Shown here piece by piece: positions 39,400-50,302 of a DNA stretch of 64,000 nt; position 1 is the first letter of the stretch; every line of letters begins with the position of its first letter. The stretch covers positions 248,001 through 312,000 of the forward strand of contig JAJKFH010000801.1 in assembly GCA_023333565.1 (NCBI GenBank). Direction: 5' to 3'. Position numbers and translations under genes: made by a program. The stretch is from Puffinus mauretanicus (lineage: Eukaryota > Chordata > Aves > Procellariiformes > Procellariidae). The notes below the pieces were generated by a model that saw only the letters and a list, made by a program, of their open reading frames with translations, was not told where the DNA came from and did no database searches.

Positions 39400-39660
39400 A
39401 TGAGTACCCCTGCCCCTCTCTGCCCCGTCCAGTGCCGCGGGGCTGGGGAGGCGAAGGGGAGCCGCTCCCGGCTGCGGGCTGGCTGCACTCCCTGCGCAAT
39501 CACGACGTCGGCACGGGTCGCCTGTCGGGTTATTTACATGCAACACCCGTGTAACTTCCATTCCCAGGAGAGGTCTTTTGCTTTCTAATCAGAGGGGGCT
39601 TCAAAGCCTCTCACAATCAGGAGAATTCTTCCTGTTTTTACGGGAAGCGGTGTAGGTAAG
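39400..39660 (+). promoter_or_regulatory. Small CpG-rich patch ending at a consensus splice donor
   Basis: About 14 CpG dinucleotides fall within roughly 110 bp (39425-39531), including GCCGCGGG and CACGACGTCGGCACGGG, in otherwise CpG-depleted DNA. At 39651-39662 the sequence GTGTAG|GTAAGTG is a strong splice donor match. It may be an unmethylated promoter and first exon, transcribed on the plus strand. No TATA box, translation start context or conserved peptide was identified. A GC-rich repeat relic is an alternative. Confidence 0.35.
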
Positions 39661-40386
39661 TGCTGTTCCTGCAGTTCCGCGGTGCTGGTTTTGCTAATGT
39701 CTTTCCTGTTCTCTGAAAGAGCACTTTTCTACATCCCTAATAACAAACTGCTTGGCCACAGAAGTAATTGCCAAACTGTAACAAACTGACTGCATGTGTA
39801 TTCCCCAGAGGCCCGGGCAGCTGCAATTTGCTGCTGCTTTACAGCTACTTTATCAACGTGCTGAGCACCTTCTGAGCTTTTGGTACAGAGAAGCACTTTT
39901 TCTACAAATGTGGTAGGACTGTAACAGCATTGCAAAACCTGCATTTTTTTTACGACCGGGGGCTGTTCAATTTATTCCATCCTAATACCTTAAAACAGAC
40001 TGTGTTTTTCTTATTGTTTTTTTTTCTTTTTCTTCTTTTCTTCTTCTTATTGCCTGTAAGTTCAACAATTCAGGAGGCAATAATGTATTTCAAAAGTTAC
40101 AATAAATTGCATATACATTTAGTAATTTTTCACTTGTTGGCTTATTTCCTATAAATAATGTTTTTAAAATGACTGACAAAAAAACATGAAAGGAAGAAGA
40201 GATTTTCTTTTTCTCTGAGGATGGGAAAAACCTTCACCTCATCCCTTCGTCTGCACTATAAGAAGAAAATGAAAGGTTGTTTTGTCTGCAGGTCACACTA
40301 GTCCCTAAGTCTCAGTTTTTAGCAATGTAGAGGTATACCTAGGAGAGTGGGAAACCTCAGTATCCATGCACGGTGGCCAGTGCAAG

Positions 40387-40431
40387 CTTTTCCCTTTTTT
40401 TTTTCTTTTTTTTTCTTTTTTCTTTTTTTCA
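40387..40431 (+). repeat. T-rich homopyrimidine run
   Basis: About 44 bases containing only T and C, mostly runs of 7-10 T broken by single C. A similar shorter T-rich tract lies near 40010-40050. This is low-complexity DNA. Confidence 0.9.
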
Positions 40432-41489
40432 CATTAGCTTCAGTGAAGCATTCGCATCATGGCAGGAAAGAAAGGGCGCATCAGTCGCTGCTGCTTCAGT
40501 TATCTTCACCTTACCGAGGCTGCCTTCTCTACCTTGCTTTGTATTCTCCTCCCCACTGTCAGATTTTTGACCTTATTGACTAATAAATTTCTTCTGATTG
40601 TATTTACCAGCTATAATTGAATTGATGTCCAAATATTTCCTTACACACACTTTCAAAGCTCTCCGACCAGTTCCTTAAGCTAAATAAGGAAACCCTGAAC
40701 TTTGTCTGAGTACATGTCATAGCAATGTCATATTTCACCTTTCTTTGTGTCTGAGTTTGGAAACTTACATTTCTTAGTCCTATAACTTTGGGCTGCAGTA
40801 GTCTTAATTTTTCAGGTTTGCTTTCTGCTCTGTGATATCCAGTTAACTTCATGTCTTTCTTCACTGAAGTGATAAATGAAAAATGCTAACTTAACAATTT
40901 TTAGCATATTAAGTGTTCAAACACTAAAATATTTTTCTGCAAGTTCAGTCTGAAGTTAATGCAGAAACCTTTTATGGGGGGAACTGTTTAGATATTGTTC
41001 AAATAACAGTGTTTTGGAATAAGATCTATGATCATTTTTATGAAGAATGCATTCCTCTGATGGCCTATGTGTTTTATTTAAGGTAAATGGAGGCATCTTA
41101 TGCACTTGCTTTGGACTTGATTTTGTTAAATTCTTTGTTGCCTGGAAACCTCCATTCTGTTTACACAAAAAGATTTCTGGAATCGATGCCTCCTGTAGTA
41201 CACTTCAGGAGTCGAGTTTTACATTAGCCAAGTCACATTATAGGCAGAATGCTTTAAAATCCTGGAAAAATACAAGTACATGGAGATTTCCTGTTCTTTT
41301 GCTTAAGCATTTCTTGGCAGATTAGAGAAGCAGTTTGTCACAGGGAAATGAGGACTGGGGTGGATGCAAGAATAAAATCACACAACTCTCATATAGAATC
41401 TCAAAATTATTTTCTGAGCAGGGTGAATATAGCACATTGACAGTGATTTCTAATTGAAGACCTCTGTTCTGCAGTATACACACACTTCA

Positions 41490-41850
41490 CACTCATGCCA
41501 GACCAGCACCATGGTCTCAGTGGAAAAGGACACTCGCTTTGACCGTGGCATGTTTGGGGTCCTGGACTGGCGGCTCAACTTCCATGTGTAGCAGTTCCAT
41601 CAGAAGCTCAGCCATTCTGCCATCCAATGTGGTGTTGGATGCCCATGGATGTGTTTCCCCCAGAAGTGTTTGTGTTTTCATGTTTATTACTTTCTATATT
41701 AGACTGTCAGCGTATGCCACCAATAGCCTTGCTAGTCACATAACCAGGCCAACCTCCCTGATGTTCTCCATATCCAAGGCCAATTAGCAGTTGTCACTGG
41801 GTTTTCTCTTACCTTCTGGTCTGCAAATGTGCTACAAATATTATGAGTAT
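41490..41850 (+). repeat. Unidentified dispersed repeat, copy A
   Basis: Shares extended similarity with 59035-59435 in the same orientation. The best block is 41680-41745, with TTTATTACTTTCTAT and GCCACCAATAGCC, against TTTATTGCTTTCTAT and GCCACCAATGGCC in the other copy. Weaker collinear matches lie before it (CACTCATGCCAGACCAG) and after it (TTATGAGTA). I do not recognise the family. It is old, judging by roughly one difference in three or four bases. Confidence 0.6.
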
Positions 41851-41859
41851 GGAAACTGT

Positions 41860-44800
41860 TAAATCAGCAAGTTAACCTGTTACTTCTCTGGAAGCAATTA
41901 CTGGACTAATCTAGCCAGTTAGAGCTGGACAGATGCAGTGAAATAGGTATTATAACTAAATACAGTGGTCCAGAGTATATGTGCATAATTTCAGTAACCA
42001 AAGTTTGCAGATTCCTATCCTGTAGCTAATGGTTTAATGGATCTGAACAAGCACTAGATATTTGCTTAAGAATATTTTGTGAATATTCATCTTTCTTTTT
42101 AGAACAATGTGGAATTGCTCTGCTCTGATGGGCTTCTGTGCAATAATTTTCAAACACTATGCTGCATGTAGCCGAAACAGAGGCCACGTATAAATTAGAG
42201 GTTCATCAATAAGGATATCATTAATACTACTTTGCCTTGAAGTCAAATGTTAGCATTCTAAAACAGTATAACCACCAACAATATATAAGTATTTTGTAAA
42301 TGTTATGGCATAGCCAGGCACAATGTATAAACATTCAAATAGTTCTCTGAGTAATGTGATAACCAAAGCAGCAAAGACGTGTGCAGGTGCACATAAGAGG
42401 CATCAAGAAAACAAACTGTTGCAAAATAAAAAACAAGATAAACAAAAGGGACTGCAAATACGCAGGACACCCTACTTAATACACAAAAAGTTGAACTGCC
42501 AAAAGCAAATACAAAACAAGTAGTATCAGGAGTAGCTGAGATCCCCCTTTTAGGAGAGATAAAAACATGTAACATAAAAACATCAGGGAGCAAGGAAGGA
42601 GAAGAAACCGAACAGCATGTTGCAATTCTGACTCCTCTCATCAAAGAGCTCTGAAGCCTGATCATCTTGACCTATGCAAATATTTTTTTGTCACTTGAGT
42701 CTCCCAGAAAGTTTGCAGAAGTAGTGCCTTAGAAATTCAGGAATTGCGGATTCATGAGCTCATGCATAATCAAAATCTGGGATCTCTTTCACTGACTTAC
42801 ATAAAATAGATGTTTCAGTGAAAATACACTTGAGCTAATCTAGCAAATTTCCACTCCAGAATGGATAGTCCTTTCACCTTTCCCTTAGTCTCTTGGCTGC
42901 AACTTCCCTCTCTGACCTTTTGCTTGGAGCTGATTCAGTTTGCTAACCCAATGATTTAATTTTGCCAGGCCAGGTTTTTTTTTTTTTTTTACCAGTCCAG
43001 CAGGTTGTACTGATTGGGCAGAGGATCTGATGATTGCTGACATAGTGGAGAAAGTAAGAGAAGGAAAGACACTACCCTCTTTTAGTCGTAGTAAACATTA
43101 GATCCACAAAACAACTTTGTCTTTAGTGTCCCAAGTTGCATCTATAGCTTGTCTGCATTCAAGCAGGGAAATTCTAGCATATCGCAAAACAATTTTAGGT
43201 AATTAGTATTATCCATAACTGTTTGTAAATACTATTATTTCAGCCATGTTAGCTATTCTTTAATTAATCGTTAGTCAACCGCTTAGAAAGGTCATAACTA
43301 GATGAGATGCAAAAGCCATGCGAGGCTTCTAAGTGATATATTTCATAGCACCTTGATAAATATTGCAGCTATGATCCAGAAATGCTCATTGCATTGTAAA
43401 CATTGCTGCATCATTTATTAAAAAGTGAATAAATTAAGTCAATAGACTTTCTGCTGCATTAGGCAATACTTCTCTGTACCGGAGAGAACTTTACTGAAAT
43501 TTCTGCAGCAATAATTTAGGGTTTTTTCACTAGTTACTTTTTGCTCCCTTTTCTCTCCTTAGTTGTTGGAGTTATTAATCCTTGGTGTCATCACCCTTCC
43601 TTCTAGCTAAGTGCGTGTCCGCTGCTTTTGTTTTTAATTGAACTCTTACTGTAGGAGGGTCTTTTGAATGCACGTATTAATTCTGGGCTTTGTCTTTTAA
43701 AAGACATCTACATAAAGGATTGATCTAATGTTATATAACCCTCTACACAGTTTGTAACTCCACTTACTTTTTCCACGGCCAACATGGAAGGAGAAGAGTA
43801 AAGATCCACTCAACCAACTGCACGTCTGCAGCAGGCACTAGGGAAATTTGGGTTTAAGTTTCTGCTCCTCTGGACTTTGCTTGTGTGACTTTGGCACATC
43901 ACTTAAGGCCCAAAGGACTTTACAGTCCGGAGTAGCAGTGTTTACCCAAAGACGAGGATGCCACAGGCATAAAGACAGATAGTGAAACTCAGAAACGCCT
44001 AAGTCCCCACCTACCACCATTCACAGTTGATATCACTGCATGTAGAGTGGAGTAAATCTCTGCCTACTTTCTACCCATCTGGGCAGATTGACCTGCTTTC
44101 ACTTTCGCATTGCCACAAAAATGTGAATCCAGAAGAAAACCCATGTTTTTCTTACGGGTTTAAAATTTTTGTTAGATTCTCTTATTGCCCACCTCAGAAT
44201 TGTACGAGCACTGTAAACTACTAGGTCAGACACTACCAAGCAAATTTGAGTGTACGTTGTAGGAAGATTTTTACAAAGACTTAGAATTTGGCCTCTGAAC
44301 CCCTGTAGAGGCATTTGAAAATATGAGCCAGAATTACCAGTGTAGCACTACTCTGTGCTTGCTTGAAAATAATTTACATAACATAAAATATTTTTTCCGC
44401 CTTGAAGGGATAGCTGCGAAAAACTCCTAAACGATAAAAACTTGTGACTGGATTGAGTAGCAAAGATTTGTGGTCTACTGCACAACTGAAGATCAGAGCG
44501 ACTTACTGCACTGCTCTCATAACTGAGAAACAGGTTTGCTCCCAGAGGTGGTTAAATAACAAATGACACTTAACTAATTAGAAGATTCTGCCATCTAGTG
44601 ACTGGACTTGCTATCTGAAGATTTTGCACATCCTTTCGGCTGAGGTTTGAGGGCATCCTTGTAGGCTATAACTAGCAGCTCAATCTGATGAGATAAAAGG
44701 AAGTTTTCCTCTCAGTAGACAGCATTACTTCTCCTAGCTGGAAATCATCTGGTGTCTATCCAGTATTTATCTGCTACGATTGATGACAGAAATTCAAATT

Positions 44801-47800
44801 CAGAATATTTACTTTTTTTCCTCCTCTTAATAATAAGTCCCTGGAAAATAACCAACATCTCTCTGCTGCACTTTTATCTTTAACCTGCCTTGCTATTTGT
44901 TTTAAAATGCCAGTTTTCTAGGATAGCTCCTGACAGCCAGGTACCAATATGTTACTAATAATATAACTGTATGGCTATAACATGTTATTCTTTCCCTCAT
45001 GGTGTGTTCAAATAAGAGATTAGATGACAGGCAGTTTTGGATGATCACCCGCTGTCCCTTTATGGCATTTTTCCCTGTGATGTTTTCTCTGGCATAGCAG
45101 AGAAAGCTGGACATTTCTTAAAAATAATTTTCCATCTTTGATTTTAATATTTCCTTTTTCTCCCCAGTTTTGGGCTTAAAAATCAGTCATGGCAGCACCA
45201 AATTTGTTTCTTCAATGACAGGTTGGGATATGAAGCAATTCCCTCTTTGGGGATATTCCTTGTTTTGCTGCTGTAGGTTCTAAGAAAAGGGTAATTTGAT
45301 CAATGTTTTCTGTTAAATGAAAACATCTAAGAGACTAGACCCACATTTTATAATTTGTAGAATAAAACTGGTAGCAAAAGGTACTTCTGTTTCTGTACTA
45401 TTTTTAAATAACATCCTTATTTATCATTATTATTATAAAAATATTAAAAAAAATCTTGACAGCTTCATCTTGATTTCCTAAATACGTTTGTTGCTAAAAT
45501 GAAGTCATGGAAATTATCTCTCACATCACTTGCAAAAAATTGTACTGATATTTTATGACAAATAAATGGAGCTCGACCATTAGAACATATAGATGAATAA
45601 CACCTTTTTTAAACTGACCTCATCTGATCTTTCCCAAACACTATGACAGTGGCTGGTTATTCGACTCTTTGTTCCTAAAACAATGAGTGACAGCTTGACA
45701 TGGTGCTTCCAGGTCTGTGTAGTGAGCAGACTGCTTTGCACACTCCTCACATGGCAGCAGAATTGCTCTGGCTATTTGGTTGTTTCATCTGCAACAAGTT
45801 TTCTTCCTCTAACTTCTTTGCTGCCTATCCTAGCCTAATACTGGGTTTAGATAAGTGACTGTCATTAAGATGTCTGATTCATGTTCTCAAGATGGGGAAG
45901 AATTGTACAAGGTAAAAATACGAGGTAGATTTTCCATGCATATACAAGTTACACTATTCAGAAAGACATTAACCAACAACATTGGGTTGCTTCTTTCTCC
46001 TATGCTTATACATTTTATATTTCATAGAACTTAGCTTATCTCTACTTCAAGCCTAATTTGGAATGGTGAAAAGATACAATAAGCTTTTTCATTGAAGTGA
46101 TATAAAGAAGCAATTGAATGTGATTGAATAGCTTTCACTTTCAGGTAGTACGTTCTCCTTTGTACCAGATAGCTTTATTCCTAGCCTCTCAAAACGTAGC
46201 AGTGCATCAGCCAATATTAAATAGGGCTGTCTATACCGTGAGGAATGGTACCTTTTTAAAAGCCTCATTTTGGAAAGGAAAGGCCCAAAATATCTTGTAC
46301 AAGCTTCAAATTGAATAGGAACACTGAAATTGTGTAAGTTTGCAATCTTTATGCCAGAAGAAGCCCAAGTCAGGAACTTAGGTGAGCAATGTAGGACTTC
46401 ACTTTCACAGAAAACAGGAACAGATCTGTTCATGTTTGGAGGGAAAACAAACAAACAAGCAACAAACATGACCCCGGAATTATCTTAACACTGTTATTCC
46501 AACTTCTTTTGTGAGATGGATTTCCAAGAAAAAAAGTTGCAGCTAAACATCTGATTGTCTGTGTTGTATGCATTTTGATACACCTTTGACACAGCAATGT
46601 GGGCAGTGGGTTGTAGTCTATTGTGCTTGAGTTCAAGCAGTTTGCTGTGTTGAACACGTAACTGCTAAGGCTTTGCTACTGCTGATCTGAGATGCTGCTT
46701 GAGATCCGTTAAAATAATAAAACACCCTTAAAAGGAGTCAGAATTACATTTGTATTTGGCCTCTTAAACTAAAAAAAAGAAAAAAAAAAGAATACTGAAA
46801 TGAGGCAAGCATTTTAAACCTCAGTCTTTTGCTGAAAGTCAAAAGAACACATTTAGAATTAGAAATAGATGCTAATTTCTCGAGAACTTTGCATATATTG
46901 TTATTGTTTGATTTTCTAAGAGCTGACCCTGCTCTTTGAAAACTTTCATTGTGACTACTTAAAATGTGAAACACTTTGCAAACAGCTGGTGCTGCACCAG
47001 ATAGTTTAATGGTACTATTCAGATTGCTATTTCAGAAAACAAATACTAAGGAGGAATAAAAAAATATCTCTTGTCTGCATCCCAGAGATGATGAAATTGA
47101 AACTTTCATGGGTAAAATAACAAGAGGCAATGACAACATACTGCAGCTGCTGAGCCGTGGAATAAGACTTTCTGGTCAACTCAGGAGTTGTTTATCAATT
47201 GTGCTGCTAATATTTCCATAGTGTAAAATGCAGCACCTGAGGGAAAAAAAAAAAAAAAACTAATGAATGCTAGGGTGTACAGCTAATGTCTAGCACACAG
47301 CACTAAAATAGCATCAATAGCATGATTTGTGTCAAACTCTCTAACACTGAACAGTATATTGTCTACATATAATTTGCAAGTGGACTGTCAGACTACTCAT
47401 ATTTTACTTGTTTAAAAGAGTTACATACTTGCAGATATATGCATACTTTCTACATACTTGCATCGCTCTAAGTAAGAATTCACATAATAAAAGAATACTA
47501 TTTCTGTGATATTTTAAGGTTTCTCCTCCAATATTGGATATTTTTTTGATGACATGTACTAGCTAACTCCTGAAAGAGTGTTCACAGTGCATGTGTACGT
47601 ATGTGATTTCTTCCAAGTCCTTTCTCAAAAATTAATTCCTCCCCCTTACCCCCAAGTATTAGATTGCAAACATGTTGTGGATTACTCAGTCAAAAGTATT
47701 TGAACTTGGTGTATAGAGCTATTTGCTCAGTCTGTCCAGCTTGTCTTGGTAATGGTCTTTCTTAATTTTTCTTAGCCCTTATAAGCACAAGTTATGGAAA

Positions 47801-47986
47801 ATAAAGTGTTGAAAATAGCTCTGTATAATCATGTTTAAATGACCGTGGCTATTTTTCAAATCAACAGAGAAATGTTTAATAAGTGCAGGTCACCTGTTCA
47901 GTGAAATGGAATTTTTTTAAAACAATTCTAATTAGGAAGCTGTCGTCTCTCCTCAAGTGCACATCAACCAATATTCCTTAGCTAGA
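41860..47986. other. Non-coding DNA
   Basis: No supported gene. It contains a poly(T) run at about 42976-42990, a poly(A) run at about 47245-47261 and frames below 127 codons without domains. A CTCF-like core CCATCTAGTG is present near 44592. Confidence 0.6.
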
Positions 47987-48216
47987 CTGTGTGTCCTGGT
48001 TTCGGCTGGGATAGGGTTAAATTTCTGCCTAGTGCTGTGTTTTGGATTTAGTATGAGGAGAATGTTGATAACACACTGATGTCTTCAGTTGTTGCTAAGT
48101 GCCCTCCTAGTCCAAGGACAGCTCCCGTGCCTACTGACTGAGCTAGGTACACAAGATGGGAGGGAACATAATCAGGACAGCCAGACCAGCTGGCTAATGG
48201 GGTATTCCATACCATG

Positions 48217-48224
48217 TGACGTCA
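48217..48224 (+). promoter_or_regulatory. Perfect CRE palindrome in LTR copy 3
   Basis: TGACGTCA, the consensus CREB/ATF site, lies about 10 bp upstream of a TATA-like element. It is the only copy of the three that keeps the central CpG. Confidence 0.75.
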
Positions 48225-48370
48225 TGCTCAGTATATGAATGGTAGGCGTGATCCAGGAAGTACCGATCGCTACTTGGTTATCGGTCAGCGCGGGTGGTGA
48301 GCAATTGCATTGTGCATCACTCATTTGTATATTTTATCATTATCATTATTATTTTCCCTTTTTCTGTTCT

Positions 48371-48376
48371 ATTAAA
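48371..48376 (+). terminator. LTR polyadenylation hexamer
   Basis: ATTAAA in the conserved position upstream of the T-rich segment of LTR copy 3. The proviral LTR has the same hexamer in viral sense. It would mark the R region 3' end. Confidence 0.5.
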
Positions 48377-48513
48377 CTGTCTTTATCTCAACCCACGAGT
48401 TTTTCTCACTCTTACCCTTCCGATTCTCTCGCCATCCCACTGGAGGGGCAGGGGGAGTGAGTGAGCGGCTGCGTGGTATTTGGCTGCCTGCCAGGTTAAA
48501 CCATGACACTGTG

Positions 48514-49832
48514 AAAAAAGAAGTGCCCTTTTAATACTGGAAATGAATGGAGACCTAAATGCTTAATAGTGTGATCATCCAACCTTCTAACAACAGACCA
48601 TTACATATATGAAACCAGAGGTGTTGCAAATACCGGTTTATTCTTGCAGCACTAATCAGAGAAGATTGTATTAAAAGAGAGAAATACCTTCCAGCTTAAT
48701 GGAAAAATACAAATAGAAACGTGAAAATTAAAAAAAAAAAAAAAAGCCACATGCACACATGCATTCAATTAGTTTTTCCAGTTCCATTCTACTGTTAATA
48801 TCTATTTTCTTGTAAGTTTTATTGTGTAATCACCCAATAGGATCTGTCATTTCCACTGAGAAACCCTAACATCAGCTCTTTATGTATCTGCTCCTACATT
48901 CAGTATATTCGTGTGTGTCCAAGGATTATGACTCCTTAACTTTCTCATCCCTGCTTCTGTTTCCTGGCCATATTTGTACCCTGTAGACAAGTCAATTGTA
49001 TTGTCATTGGTAGTAAGAAGCCACAGGTTTTTTACTGGTTTTCCAAGGACTCTGGACTGAGGCTTGCCAGGCTTGCTTTGTCTGAACTTGTCCTCATTTT
49101 CATGGAGCTTAGTTTCAATGTGCTGAACTGACAGTAATGTTTCTGATGACTATGTAGTTCTACCTTTCTTGTTTTGCTTGAACCACAATTTTCTATACAG
49201 ATAGTAGTGAAAAGTAATTATTCTATGTTGAACAGAATATTTATGATTAACTTAATGCTGTAGTGTAAAGGAGTGTTGACACAGTTTAATTGAGGGAGAA
49301 TTGAAAGTGGGAACACAGGATGGTATGTAGGGGAGCACAGGGATGGGGTAATTAAAAATGAGACTGGCAGTGGAGACCTCAGGTCTATAAGCAGATCACC
49401 AGAAGGTCAGGCAAAGAAATGCTGAGCTGGCAGTTGAGCAAAAACAGTTTTAGGGGTAACAAAGTGTGCAAAGAACATGTACTCAACATACCTAAGGCAC
49501 TCTGTGTATCACAAATTCGGTTGTAATGCAGAGCTGCAGATGAATGGAGAAAGAGCAAGACATAGAACATGTTAGCAAATGCTTAATAATGAGCTCTAGT
49601 GGCTCTTAGAGTGAGGAAGAATACACACTCCTCCTGGGGAGGGACCTGGGGATGCTGACAACTTGCAACACTTGTCCCTCTGCCAGTCTGAAGTCGTCAA
49701 CCTTAGGACACAGGGGTGCAGTGGAAGAGTGAACATAGGTAGCATCAGGGAAAAAGGGGGAGCTGCTAGGATGTGTGTTCAACAATTTGAACTGTATTAT
49801 TATCGTTTACACTTCTTTTGCATTACTATTTA
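48514..49832. other. Non-coding DNA
   Basis: AT-rich sequence with a poly(A) run near 48730-48745. No frame with a recognisable product. Confidence 0.65.
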
Positions 49833-50302
49833 CCTCCTTCCTTCCTTCCCTCCCTCTTTCCTTCTTTCCTTCCTTCCTTCCTTCCTTTCTTCCTTCCTTC
49901 CTTTCTTTCTTCCTTTCTTCCTTCCTTTTTTCTTTCTTTTTCTTTCCTTTCTTTCTTTCTTTCTTCTTTTCTTTCTTTCTTTTTCTTCCTTTCTTCTGTT
50001 CTTTCTTCCATTCTTTCTTCCTTCCTTTTTTCCTTCCTTACTTTCTTCCTTTCTTTTCTTTCTTCCTTCCTTCATTTCTTCCTTCCTTCTTTTCTTCCTT
50101 CCTTCCTTTCCTTTCTTTTCTTTCTTGTCTTTCTTTCTTTCTTCCTTTCTTCCTTTCTTCCTTTCTTCCTTTCTTCCCTCCTTCCTTCCTTCCTTCCTTT
50201 CTCTCCTTTTCTCTTTCTCTCTTTCTCTCTCTCTTTCTTTTATTTCTTTCTTTCTTTACTTCCTTCTTTCCTTCTTTCCTTTTTTCTTTCTGTCTTTCCT
50301 CT
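49833..50302 (+). repeat. 470-bp polypyrimidine tract of (CCTT/CTTT)n
   Basis: The plus strand is almost pure C and T over 470 bp, with only about eight purine interruptions. The unit drifts among CCTT, CTTT and CTCT. Frames of 162-220 codons on the plus strand (Phe/Leu/Ser/Pro) and Lys/Glu/Arg-rich frames on the minus strand are artefacts of the repeat. Such tracts can form intramolecular triplex (H-DNA) and are length-unstable. Confidence 0.98.

Larger units (their letters stand above)
47992..48508 (+). mobile_element. Solo LTR, plus strand, with perfect target duplication (LTR copy 3)
   Basis: 517 bp from TGTCCTGGTTTCGGCTGGGA to GGTTAAACCATGACA. It is flanked by the perfect 5-bp direct repeat CTGTG (47987-47991 and 48509-48513). 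Landmarks are an intact palindromic CRE TGACGTCA at 48217-48224, TATA-like GTATATGAA at 48231-48239, and poly(A) hexamer ATTAAA at 48371-48376 before CTGTCTTTATCTCAACCC. It is the closest relative in the window of the proviral LTR at 10616. The clean duplication and lack of internal sequence show a solo LTR left by recombination of a full provirus. Confidence 0.96.

Noticed and set aside
44585..44605. CTCF-like core CCATCTAGTG
   Set aside because: Only a partial motif match. Without flanking consensus or binding data it is too weak to call.
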